From: Candidatus Methylophosphatis haderslevensis
GTDB lineage: Bacteria; Pseudomonadota; Gammaproteobacteria; Burkholderiales; Rhodocyclaceae
Assembly: GCA_016711925.1 (NCBI GenBank)
Contig: JADJSA010000007.1
Span: 164,375-228,374 of the forward strand
Length of the DNA: 64,000 bases
Direction of reading: 5' to 3'
The notes beneath the pieces were generated by a model, which was not told the origin of the DNA, did no database searches, and was given only the letters and a program-made list of their open reading frames with translations. The position numbers were made by a program, and so were the translations under genes. Shown in pieces: positions 26,110 through 34,161 of this stretch (the first letter of the stretch is position 1; each line of letters begins with the position of its first letter).

Positions 26110-27006
26110 ATGACCGGAAAATCCCTCGATCTGGCGCGCGCCTACCGGGTTACCGACGGCCGGAAGTTTCGTCTCGAGCGCTATTCTGCTTCGGAAACCG
26201 GCCCGTTCCGGTCCGATGAAGACGCGAAAGCGCAGTCGTTGCTTGCCGGGAGCATCGACCGGATCGCCGACCTGCAGGAGAAGCTCTACGCCCAGGACCA
26301 CTGGGCCGTGCTGCTGATCTTCCAGGCGATGGATGCGGCCGGGAAGGACTCGACGATCAAGCAGGTGATGTCGGGCATCAATCCGCAGGGCTGCCAGGTG
26401 TTCAGCTTCAAGGCACCTTCGGAGGAGGAACTCGACCACGATTTCCTCTGGCGCACCATGCGCTGCCTTCCGGAACGCGGACGCATCGGCATTTTCAACC
26501 GGTCTTACTATGAAGAGACGCTGGTGGTCCGCGTGCATCCGGAGATACTTGCGCACCAGCGGCTTCCGCCGGAACTGGTCGGCAAGCGGATCTGGGATCA
26601 GCGATTCGAGGATATCGTCGCCTTCGAACGCTACCTGTCGCGCAACGGCGTCAAGATCATCAAGTTCTTCTTGAACGTTTCCAAGGCCGAGCAGAAGAAG
26701 CGTTTTCTTGAGCGGCTCGACTCGCCATCGAAGAACTGGAAATTCGCCGCCGGCGACCTGAAGGAGCGTACGCGATGGGACGACTATATGGCTGCCTATG
26801 AGGCAACCATACGCCACACGGCGAAGCCTTTCGCTCCCTGGTATGTCGTACCGGCCGACAACAAATGGTATACCCGGTTGGTCGTTGCCTCTGCGATCGT
26901 CGACGCCATGAGTGAAATGAAACTGCAGTTTCCCCGGTTGACCGACGAACAGCGCGAACAGTTGGAGCTTGCCCGAACGCAACTGACCCAAAAGAAGAGG
27001 AGCTGA
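26110..27006 (+). CDS. ppk2: Polyphosphate kinase 2 family protein
   Basis: 298 residues with a good ribosome site (AAGGAG). Walker A is IFQAMDAAGKDSTIK, the following GCQVFSFKAPSEEELDHDFLWR is typical of PPK2, Walker B is GIFNRSYYEE, and the lid region is KNWKFAAGDLKERTRWDDY. PPK2 enzymes transfer phosphate between polyphosphate and nucleotides, usually making NTPs or NDPs from polyphosphate. The single PPK2 domain could fit class I or III; AMP versus ADP preference is not clear from sequence. Polyphosphate context is reinforced by ppk1 nearby. Confidence 0.93.
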   Translation: MTGKSLDLARAYRVTDGRKFRLERYSASETGPFRSDEDAKAQSLLAGSIDRIADLQEKLYAQDHWAVLLIFQAMDAAGKDSTIKQVMSGINPQGCQVFSFKAPSEEELDHDFLWRTMRCLPERGRIGIFNRSYYEETLVVRVHPEILAHQRLPPELVGKRIWDQRFEDIVAFERYLSRNGVKIIKFFLNVSKAEQKKRFLERLDSPSKNWKFAAGDLKERTRWDDYMAAYEATIRHTAKPFAPWYVVPADNKWYTRLVVASAIVDAMSEMKLQFPRLTDEQREQLELARTQLTQKKRS

Positions 27007-27041
27007 CTTTCGCCGAAATCGGCCCGTCGAGCGGTCGCAAC

Positions 27042-29267
27042 TCAGCCGGCGGGCGCGGCAGCATGCGCCAGGCGTTCCAGGAAGCCGAGGACATTCGCCG
27101 CCGGCATGGGTTCGCCAAGATGGTTGCCCTGACCAAGAGTGCAGCCTTCGGCCGTCAGGGCATCGATATGCTTACGGGTTTCCACGCCTTCGGCAACGGT
27201 GGCAATCTTCAGCGTTGCAGCCAGATCGACGACAGAGCGGACGATCGCCCGCGCTTCGGTGCTCTCGAGCATTTCATGCACGAACGAACGGTCGATCTTG
27301 AGCGTATCGAAGGGCAGCCGCCGCAGATAGGCGAGGGACGCATAGCCCGTACCGAAATCGTCCAGTGCAAGCTTCACGCCGGTACGGTGGAGCGAATGCA
27401 GTTGCCCGAGCGTTTCGCCGGTTTCGTTGAGGAAAACCGACTCGGTAATCTCGACCTCCAGCCGACTGGTGGGCAAGCCCGACTCTGTTAGTGCCGCGTC
27501 CACCATCCGGCACAGATCGCGACCGACGATTTGTGCCGGCGACAGGTTGACCGCGATCCCGATACTGTCCGGCCAGCCCGCCGCGTCTTGGCATGCCTTC
27601 TGCATTACCCATTCCCCGAGCCGGACGATCAGGCCCGAGGATTCGGCAATCGGGATGAACTCGGCGGGCGGGATGTTGCCGTGCAGCGGATGTTTCCAGC
27701 GCAGCAAGGCCTCGAAACGCCACACCGCGCCCGTGGCCAGCACGATCTGCGGCTGGTAGAACAGCGACAGGCCGCCTTCGTCCATCGCCCGCTGCAGTTC
27801 CCTTTCCAGCATCTGGCGTCGCTGCGATCCGAGCGCCATTGCAGGATCGAAAAAGCAGAAACTTCCGCGCCCTTTCGCCTTCGCGGCGTAGAGAGCGATA
27901 TCGGCATTCCGCAGCAGCGTTGTCGCGTCGGTGCCATCGCGCGGCGCGAGCGCGATACCCACGCTCGCACCCACGCTGGTTCTCGATCCATACAGTTCGC
28001 ATGGCCGCTGCAGTTGTTCGAGCAGTCGAGCGACGAACCCCTCGAGTTCGCTGTTGTTGCCAGGCTCACGCAGCAGCAGGCCGAACTCGTCGCCGCCGAG
28101 CCGGGCTACCAGATCGTTGCGGCGGGTGCCGGCCGACAGCCGCTGGGCGACTATCTGAAGCAGCGAGTCTCCCGCCTGGTGGCCAAGCGAGTCATTGACG
28201 TCCTTGAAATTGTCCAAGTCGATGCATGCTACGGCGCAACTGCTCGCGTTGTCCGCTACTGCGAGCAAAGCGCTCCTGACGAGGGTGTGGAACTGGTGCC
28301 GATTGGCCACGCCGGTCAGCGTATCGTGGTGGGCCAGATGCGTGATTCGCTCGTGTGCCCGACGTGCATGCGTAACATCGGTCGCCACGCCGCGCCAGCC
28401 GGAGAACTGACCGTCCGGATCGGTTAGCGGCTTGGCGCTAAGCGACCACCATCGTCGTTCGGCGGCAACCAGAATCGGTATCGTCAAGTCCCGGAACGGC
28501 TCGTTTCCACCGATTCGGCTTTCCAGTTCTCGCAGGCAGTCCCGTTCCGCCTCGCCCCAATCGGCGGCGGGATTGCGCAGATGATCGACAAATATCGTTC
28601 CCGCCAGATCGTCAAGCGACTTGTCCAGCATTTGCGCGAGTCTCGGCGACACGTGCAGCAAGCTGCCCTGACGATCGATCTCCCACAGCACATCGCTCGC
28701 GTTTTCCTCGAAATCGCGCAGCAACAAGCCGATTACTTGGGTCTGGTGCTCGGCACGGGATTCCGCCATCAGTCGCGCGCCGAACGTTCGCGCGGTTGCG
28801 ATGACGCTGGCGACGACGATGATGGCATAGATGTAAAGCAGCCAGCCGACATTGGCGAGCACCGGATCGCTGGTCGACAACAGGGGATAGGCGGAACCGG
28901 CCGAGAGGATCAGCACATAGGCGGCTGCAGCCGCGGGAATGGTCGCGAGCGCGAATCCGCCGGCGCAGATCATCCCGGCGGAAATGGCGGTGATCATCAA
29001 TTGTTGCTGCGAGTTGGCGATCGGAAACAGGACCACCGGCACCAGCGCCCAAAGTGTGCCAAGAATCGACGCATGGATGGCCGCCCGGCGCAGCGCGCGC
29101 AGTGACGCGGTGTGGCGCCGTCTGCGGGTCCGCATGACAAACCAGACGCGTGCGCCAAACAGTGCCACAACCATCACGCAGGCGGTCCACGGCACAAGGA
29201 ACCCGCGTAGTCCGGCGTTCCAGAACGAATCCGCGACCAGCAGGGCATTGAGTATGTTCGCCAGCAT
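27042..29267 (-). CDS. Membrane-bound PAS-GGDEF-EAL protein (c-di-GMP turnover)
   Basis: About 741 residues. Five or so membrane spans occupy the first ~165 residues, then a PAS domain (ENASDVLWEIDRQGSLLHVSP to GWRGVATDVTHARR), GGDEF (HHDTLTGVANRHQF ... ARLGGDEFGLLL, active-site motif intact) and EAL (FEALLRWKHPLHG ... LEVEITESVF ... LALDDFGTGYASLAYLRRLPFDTLKID). The catalytic motifs of both domains look intact, so it may make or break c-di-GMP. The ATG at 29267 is preferred to a GTG eight codons upstream. It converges with ppk2. Confidence 0.92.
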   Translation of the reverse strand: MLANILNALLVADSFWNAGLRGFLVPWTACVMVVALFGARVWFVMRTRRRRHTASLRALRRAAIHASILGTLWALVPVVLFPIANSQQQLMITAISAGMICAGGFALATIPAAAAAYVLILSAGSAYPLLSTSDPVLANVGWLLYIYAIIVVASVIATARTFGARLMAESRAEHQTQVIGLLLRDFEENASDVLWEIDRQGSLLHVSPRLAQMLDKSLDDLAGTIFVDHLRNPAADWGEAERDCLRELESRIGGNEPFRDLTIPILVAAERRWWSLSAKPLTDPDGQFSGWRGVATDVTHARRAHERITHLAHHDTLTGVANRHQFHTLVRSALLAVADNASSCAVACIDLDNFKDVNDSLGHQAGDSLLQIVAQRLSAGTRRNDLVARLGGDEFGLLLREPGNNSELEGFVARLLEQLQRPCELYGSRTSVGASVGIALAPRDGTDATTLLRNADIALYAAKAKGRGSFCFFDPAMALGSQRRQMLERELQRAMDEGGLSLFYQPQIVLATGAVWRFEALLRWKHPLHGNIPPAEFIPIAESSGLIVRLGEWVMQKACQDAAGWPDSIGIAVNLSPAQIVGRDLCRMVDAALTESGLPTSRLEVEITESVFLNETGETLGQLHSLHRTGVKLALDDFGTGYASLAYLRRLPFDTLKIDRSFVHEMLESTEARAIVRSVVDLAATLKIATVAEGVETRKHIDALTAEGCTLGQGNHLGEPMPAANVLGFLERLAHAAAPAG

Positions 29268-29291
29268 GGTGAGCGGCGTGAGCTGCAACAC

Positions 29292-29837
29292 CGCCTGAAT
29301 TTGCTTGGCGCGAAATGCGCCGGCCTACGGTTCATCCGGCGGGTAGAGCGAGAACAGTTCCCCGATTGCGTGGCCGAGCCGTAACGGCAGGGTGGTGCGG
29401 CCGGCCGGTCGCGCCTGCGGAGGCGTCATCGCCGAACGGTAAGGTGCCGCAATGACCGGAGCGAATTGCCTGCGACCCGGGTTGCAGGGGAGTCGACGCG
29501 CAGCGAAGTCGGGTCCGGCTTGCGCGAGTCGGGGCACTCTGGCCGACGAATGACGACGCTTGACAGTTGGGCTAACATGCAATCGTCCAGGGTCAAAGAC
29601 TCACTTTGCGACCTCCGCATGCAGCGCCGTACGATCGATCGCAGCCGACTTGCGCAGTCTGACCGTCATCCTTCGCATCGGAAGAGGACGAGCTTTCATG
29701 CCGCGCGCTGCGAGGTTAACAGTGCGGCGTTGACTCTGCAACAGTTGCGCCGGCAACGTGCGGTGCCGGTTTGCGACGGTTCCCATGCGTCGGCGTGCAC
29801 TGGGCGGGCGTCACCCTTGACCCACGCGGCGTCTGCT
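29292..29837. other. 545-base region between the GGDEF-EAL gene and ppk1
   Basis: No gene that I can support. A 34-codon frame on the minus strand (29325-29429) ends LRLGHAIGELFSLYPPDEP and looks protein-like but has no ribosome site; it may be a small protein or a remnant. Otherwise nothing is recognised. Confidence 0.4.
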
Positions 29838-31946
29838 TCAATGCGCGAGGGTACTTGCGGCCAGATCCAGCAGCAGGCTCTCCTGGGCGATCGAGCGGGT
29901 GCGGCGCGAACTCACGGCAGCGTAATTGCCGCTGCCGTCCATCGACCATGCCTGCGCGTTGTCCTGCAGGTAGGGACGCAGGCCCTCTTTCATGACGCGG
30001 CGTTTCAGTCGTCCATCCAGCACCGGAAAGCACACCTCGATCCGGCGGAATGCGTTGCGCTCCATCCAGTCGGCGCTGGCAAGGTACGTGTTCTCCTGGC
30101 CATCGGCATAGAAATAGAAGATTCGCGAGTGTTCGAGAAAACGCCCTACCACCGAACGCACGCGAATGTTCTCCGACAGTCCGCTTACGCCGGGACGCAG
30201 CGCGCAAACGCCGCGAACGATCAGATCGATCTGTACTCCGGCTTCGCTCGCTTCGTAGAGCGCGGATATGATGATCGGTTCGAGCAGCGAATTCATCTTG
30301 GCGATGATCCGGCCCTTGCGCCCGGCGCGCGCGGCATCGGCCTCGGCCTGGATCGCGGCGATCAGGTTGGAATGAAGGGTGAATGGCGCCTGCCACAGGT
30401 GCTTCAACTCACCCGCCCGTCCGAGCCCGGTCAGCTGTTTGAAGACTTCGTTGACGTCGGCGCCTATCTCCTCGTTGGCGGTCAGCAGTCCGAAGTCGGT
30501 GTACAGCCGCGATGTCCGGGGATGGTAATTGCCGGTTCCCAGGTGCACATAGCGGCGCAGGACACCCACACGCGTTGCGTCACTGTCCTCGCGGCGAACG
30601 ATCAGCAGCATCTTGGCATGCGTCTTGTAGCCGACCACACCATAGACGACGTGAGCGCCGGCCTCTTCCAGCCGGGCGGCGATGGAAAGATTGGCCTCTT
30701 CGTCGAAGCGCGCCATCAGTTCCACCACCACGGTGACTTCCTTGCCCTTCTGCGCGGCCCGCAACAGCGACTCCATCAACACCGAGTCGGTGCCCGTGCG
30801 ATAAACGGTCATCCGGATCGCCAGCACGCTGGCATCGTCTGCGGCAGCGTTGAGCAGGTCGATCACGGGATTGAAGCTCTGGAACGGGTGGTGCAGCAGC
30901 ACGTCCTGCTTGCGCATGACCTCGAAAATGTCGGACCGCTTGTCAAGGGTCTTCGGTCGCCCCGGCCGAAATGCCGGATACTTGAGATCGGGACGGCCGA
31001 CCCAGTCCGGCACGCGGATCAAGCGCACCAGGTTGACCAGCCCATGTACGCGGTACATGTCAGGTCCCGACAAACCGAATTGTTGCAGCAGGAATTCAGC
31101 CATCGCTTCCGAACAGTTGTCGGCGACTTCAAGGCGCACCGCGTCGCCGAAATGGCGCTGCGGCAATTCGCCCTGCAGGGCGGCGCGCAGATTCTTGGTC
31201 TCTTCCTCATCGACGAACAGGTCCGAGTTGCGCGTAACGCGGAACTGGTAGCAACCGAGTATGTTCATGCCCTCGAACAGGTCGCCGACATGTGCATGCA
31301 TGATCGACGAAAGGAACACGAAACAGTGATCGAGGCCGGAAATCGACTTGGGCAGCTGGATGACCCGCGGCAAGGCGCGCGGCGCCTGCACGATCGCCGC
31401 GCCGGAGTCTCGGCCGAAGGCGTCGAGGCCCTCCAGTTCGACCGCGAAATTGAGGCTCTTGTTGAGCACGCGCGGGAAGGGGTGGGCCGGATCGAGCCCG
31501 ATCGGTGTCAGAACCGGCATCACTTCGCGCTCGAAATAACTGTGCACCCATGCGCGCTGCTCCGCCGTCCAGTGGGTGCGGCGCAGAATCACGATGCCCT
31601 CCTGCTCGAGCGCGGGAAGGATGTTGCCATTCAGCAGCGTGTACTGCCTAGCAACGATCGCGTGTGCCTCGTCGGTGACCCGGCGATAGACCTCTTGCGG
31701 CGTCAAACCGTCCGCGCCGCCGGCCAGCGAACCCAGCTTGATCTGCTCCTTCAGTCCCGCGACGCGGATTTCGAAGAATTCGTCCAGGTTCGACGAGACG
31801 ATGCACAGGAAGCGCAGGCGCTCGAGCAGCGGTACGCGTTCGTCTCCAGCCTGCGCGAGCACCCGCTGCTGGAACTTGAGCAGGGACAGTTCGCGGTTGA
31901 TGAAGTATTCGGCCGGAAACTGGCCCGGATCTGGTTCGCGTTTCAT
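29838..31946 (-). CDS. ppk1: Polyphosphate kinase 1
   Basis: About 702 residues. The N-terminal domain begins QFPAEYFINRELSLLKFQQRVLAQA and SSNLDEFFEIRVAGLKEQ. The catalytic part carries IRMTVYRTGTDSVLMESL, VVGYKTHAKMLLIVRRE with the phosphorylated histidine, and FYFYADGQENTYLASADWMERN near the second active-site region. PPK1 makes long-chain polyphosphate from ATP at the inner membrane. Upstream in-frame ATGs at 31976 and 31985 would overlap the TGTCA-type elements, so I prefer 31946; the start remains uncertain. A companion ppx gene is not in the window. Confidence 0.95.
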   Translation of the reverse strand: MKREPDPGQFPAEYFINRELSLLKFQQRVLAQAGDERVPLLERLRFLCIVSSNLDEFFEIRVAGLKEQIKLGSLAGGADGLTPQEVYRRVTDEAHAIVARQYTLLNGNILPALEQEGIVILRRTHWTAEQRAWVHSYFEREVMPVLTPIGLDPAHPFPRVLNKSLNFAVELEGLDAFGRDSGAAIVQAPRALPRVIQLPKSISGLDHCFVFLSSIMHAHVGDLFEGMNILGCYQFRVTRNSDLFVDEEETKNLRAALQGELPQRHFGDAVRLEVADNCSEAMAEFLLQQFGLSGPDMYRVHGLVNLVRLIRVPDWVGRPDLKYPAFRPGRPKTLDKRSDIFEVMRKQDVLLHHPFQSFNPVIDLLNAAADDASVLAIRMTVYRTGTDSVLMESLLRAAQKGKEVTVVVELMARFDEEANLSIAARLEEAGAHVVYGVVGYKTHAKMLLIVRREDSDATRVGVLRRYVHLGTGNYHPRTSRLYTDFGLLTANEEIGADVNEVFKQLTGLGRAGELKHLWQAPFTLHSNLIAAIQAEADAARAGRKGRIIAKMNSLLEPIIISALYEASEAGVQIDLIVRGVCALRPGVSGLSENIRVRSVVGRFLEHSRIFYFYADGQENTYLASADWMERNAFRRIEVCFPVLDGRLKRRVMKEGLRPYLQDNAQAWSMDGSGNYAAVSSRRTRSIAQESLLLDLAASTLAH

Positions 31947-31974
31947 GGTGGTCGTCGTTCCCGGCGGATTTTGC

Positions 31975-32011
31975 ATGACAAACATTTCGGTTTGCCAGTA
32001 TGTGACAAAAT
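31975..32011 (-). promoter_or_regulatory. TTTTGTCA-type elements upstream of ppk1
   Basis: In the ppk1 direction the DNA reads TTTTGTCACATACTGG and, further on, ATGTTTGTCATGC. The two TTTGTCAY units are 19 bases apart and match the half-sites before ppk2. Possible PhoB binding; inference from similarity and from the gene function. The rest of 31947-32358 shows no gene. Confidence 0.35.
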
Positions 32012-32358
32012 CATTGCGGTTTCATTGCAGGCGCCAGAGAGAGGCGCGCCGGCGGCGAAAGCACGGGATTCCCGGGCGATGTGCCGGCTGCGGTGGCGGT
32101 TTTTCGCGGATGGCAGGCGCGGCCCGGTCCGCGCCGGCGAAGGCATTTCCGATTCGCGCAACCGGGGCAGGGGCGCGATGGTCTGACCGGCGATCGCTCG
32201 CGTTAGCTGCGGCCGTGCCTGCCGGCCGCCATTTCGGGGGCAAGGACGGTGTGGGGCGCCACGTGCGAGCTGGCGCCGGTTTGCATGCGGTTGGGCGACC
32301 GACGATAATCGGCGACAGCGTGCCGGCCGTTGGTGCCGGCGGGATCGGGAGTCTGTCG

Positions 32359-33111
32359 ATGGATCTCTGGGCGTGCCCCGCCGTGGTGACCGGAGCGGCA
32401 TCGGGTTTGGGGGCGGAAACCGCGCGCTTTCTCGTCGAGGCTGGCGCCAAGGTCACGCTGATCGACATCGATGCAGGCGGCGTGCAGAAGATCGGCGAGG
32501 AAATCGGCGCCCTGGCCATTCCCTGCGACGTGGCCGATTCGGCCTCAGCGGAACGCGCCCTGGCCACGGCGCGCGAGGCGCACGGCGCGGCCCGCGTGCT
32601 GGTGCACTGCGTCGGCCGCGGGCACTCCGAGCCGATCGTCGGCGCCGGCGGCCCGATGCCGCTCGATGACTTTCGTCAGCTTGTCGAGGTCAATCTGATC
32701 TCCACCTTCAACATGATGCGTCTGGTCGCCGCCGATATGGCGGTCCTGCCGGCGCTGACCAACGGCGAGCGCGGCGTCATCCTGTCGACGGCGTCGGTTG
32801 CGGCCTACGAGGGGCAAAGCGGCGAGGCCGCCTATTCGGCCTCGAAAGGCGGCGTGGTCAGCATGATACTGCCGGCCGCCCGCGAGCTCGGCCCGCTGGG
32901 CATCCGCGTTATCGGCATCGCACCCGGCCTGTTCGGCACGCAGACCCTGTTCAACATGGAGAAGAATCTCGATTCGCGCCTTGCGCACCAGATTCCGTTT
33001 CCGCACCGCTTCGGCGACCCGGCCGAGTTCGCCATGCTGGTCCTGCATGTTCTGAAGAACGTGATGATCAACGGCACGGTGCTACGCCTTGACGGCGGCC
33101 ACCACAGCTAG
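32359..33111 (+). CDS. Short-chain dehydrogenase, 3-hydroxyacyl-CoA dehydrogenase-like
   Basis: 250 residues, classical SDR: cofactor loop VVTGAASGLGAETARF, acidic DIDAGG after the second strand (NAD preference), ILSTASVAAYEGQSG with the catalytic serine region, and YSASKGG with the YxxxK pair. The overall pattern, especially GHSEPIVGAGGPMPLDDF and IAPGLFGTQTL, resembles HSD10-type 3-hydroxy-2-methylbutyryl-CoA dehydrogenases of isoleucine breakdown. That assignment is an inference, supported by the acyl-CoA genes further along. It diverges from ppk1. Confidence 0.75.
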   Translation: MDLWACPAVVTGAASGLGAETARFLVEAGAKVTLIDIDAGGVQKIGEEIGALAIPCDVADSASAERALATAREAHGAARVLVHCVGRGHSEPIVGAGGPMPLDDFRQLVEVNLISTFNMMRLVAADMAVLPALTNGERGVILSTASVAAYEGQSGEAAYSASKGGVVSMILPAARELGPLGIRVIGIAPGLFGTQTLFNMEKNLDSRLAHQIPFPHRFGDPAEFAMLVLHVLKNVMINGTVLRLDGGHHS

Positions 33112-33144
33112 CCAAAGGGCGCGCCGTCTGCCGGGGGATCTGCC

Positions 33145-34161
33145 ATGAACAAGTCGCTCATGCTGCACCTGGTCTCGCACGCCTCGGGCGAACTGGTGGA
33201 GATGCTCGCGCGCAACGCGGTTGCCCAGCTCGAGGGAATCCACGTCGAGCGCAAGATGTGGAAGATGGTCCGCCGCATGGGCCAGATCCCCGAGATTCTT
33301 GCTGCGGTGGCCAGCTCGCCTGGCTACGTCCTGCACAGCATCAGCCACACCGATGTCAGGGAGGCGCTCGAGCAAGGTTGCGAGAGGCTCGGCGTACCGT
33401 GCCAGTTCGCGCTCGAGCCGCTGATCAGCCGGCTCGCCCGTCATGCCAGCGCCGAGGTGCAGTTCACCGCCAGTTCGGGCGATGCCTTCGACGAGGACTA
33501 CTACCGGCGCATTGAGGCGATGAAGTACGCGCTGGCTCATGACGACGGCATCGCCAGCGACGATCTCTCCGGTGCCGATGTCATCGTCGTCGGCGTCTCG
33601 CGCGCGACCAAGACGCCGACCTGCATGTACCTTGCCTCGCGCGGCATCAAGGCGGCCAACGTGCCGCTGGTGCCGGGCGCGCCGTTGCCGGCGGGGCTGA
33701 TGACGGCGGAGTTGCCGCTGGTGGTCGGGCTGATCGTCGACGCGGCGCGTCTGGCGCTGGTCCGCTCGGCGCGCCTGACCGCGCTGAATCAGGACGCGAA
33801 TACCGATTACACCGATAGCGATTCCCTGCGCCGGGAAGTGCTGGAAGCCCGCCGCCTGTTCATCCGGCGTGGCTGGCCGATCATCGATGTCACCAACCGC
33901 TCGATCGAGCAAACCGCCTCGCTGATCATCGACAAGCTCAAGGCGCGCGCCGGCGAGGGCGTTAGGTGGCCGCGCATGGGGCAACCGACCGAACGTGAAC
34001 CCGCCCTGGCGCTCAAGCGCCGCGGCGACCGTCAGAAAACCGAGCGGGTGCGCTTGCGGAACACGTTTCCCAGCGCCACATACTTGGCGCGCAGGGGCAG
34101 GCGCTCGTCCGAAAGCGCATCGAGGAAGTCCGAAAGGCGGCGGGATTTGCCTATCGCGTAA
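33145..34161 (+). CDS. ppsR: PEP synthase/PPDK regulatory kinase-pyrophosphorylase (DUF299), with unusual C-terminal extension
   Basis: The first ~275 residues are a complete DUF299 protein: MNKSLMLHLVSHASGELVEML, then the P-loop GVSRATKTPTCMYLA and GIKAANVPLVPG, and FIRRGWPIIDVTNRSIEQTASLII. These bifunctional enzymes phosphorylate and reactivate phosphoenolpyruvate synthase or pyruvate phosphate dikinase. The frame then runs ~60 residues further, rich in Arg and Ser, antisense to the 3' end of the next gene. The usual protein ends near KLKARAGE; a one-base shift there reaches TAG at once, so a frameshift or sequence error near 33960 is likely. Confidence 0.88.
   Translation: MNKSLMLHLVSHASGELVEMLARNAVAQLEGIHVERKMWKMVRRMGQIPEILAAVASSPGYVLHSISHTDVREALEQGCERLGVPCQFALEPLISRLARHASAEVQFTASSGDAFDEDYYRRIEAMKYALAHDDGIASDDLSGADVIVVGVSRATKTPTCMYLASRGIKAANVPLVPGAPLPAGLMTAELPLVVGLIVDAARLALVRSARLTALNQDANTDYTDSDSLRREVLEARRLFIRRGWPIIDVTNRSIEQTASLIIDKLKARAGEGVRWPRMGQPTEREPALALKRRGDRQKTERVRLRNTFPSATYLARRGRRSSESASRKSERRRDLPIA

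Noticed and set aside
29466..32186. A 906-codon open frame on the plus strand
   Set aside because: It runs antisense through ppk1, which is unmistakable; composition is typical of a shadow frame.
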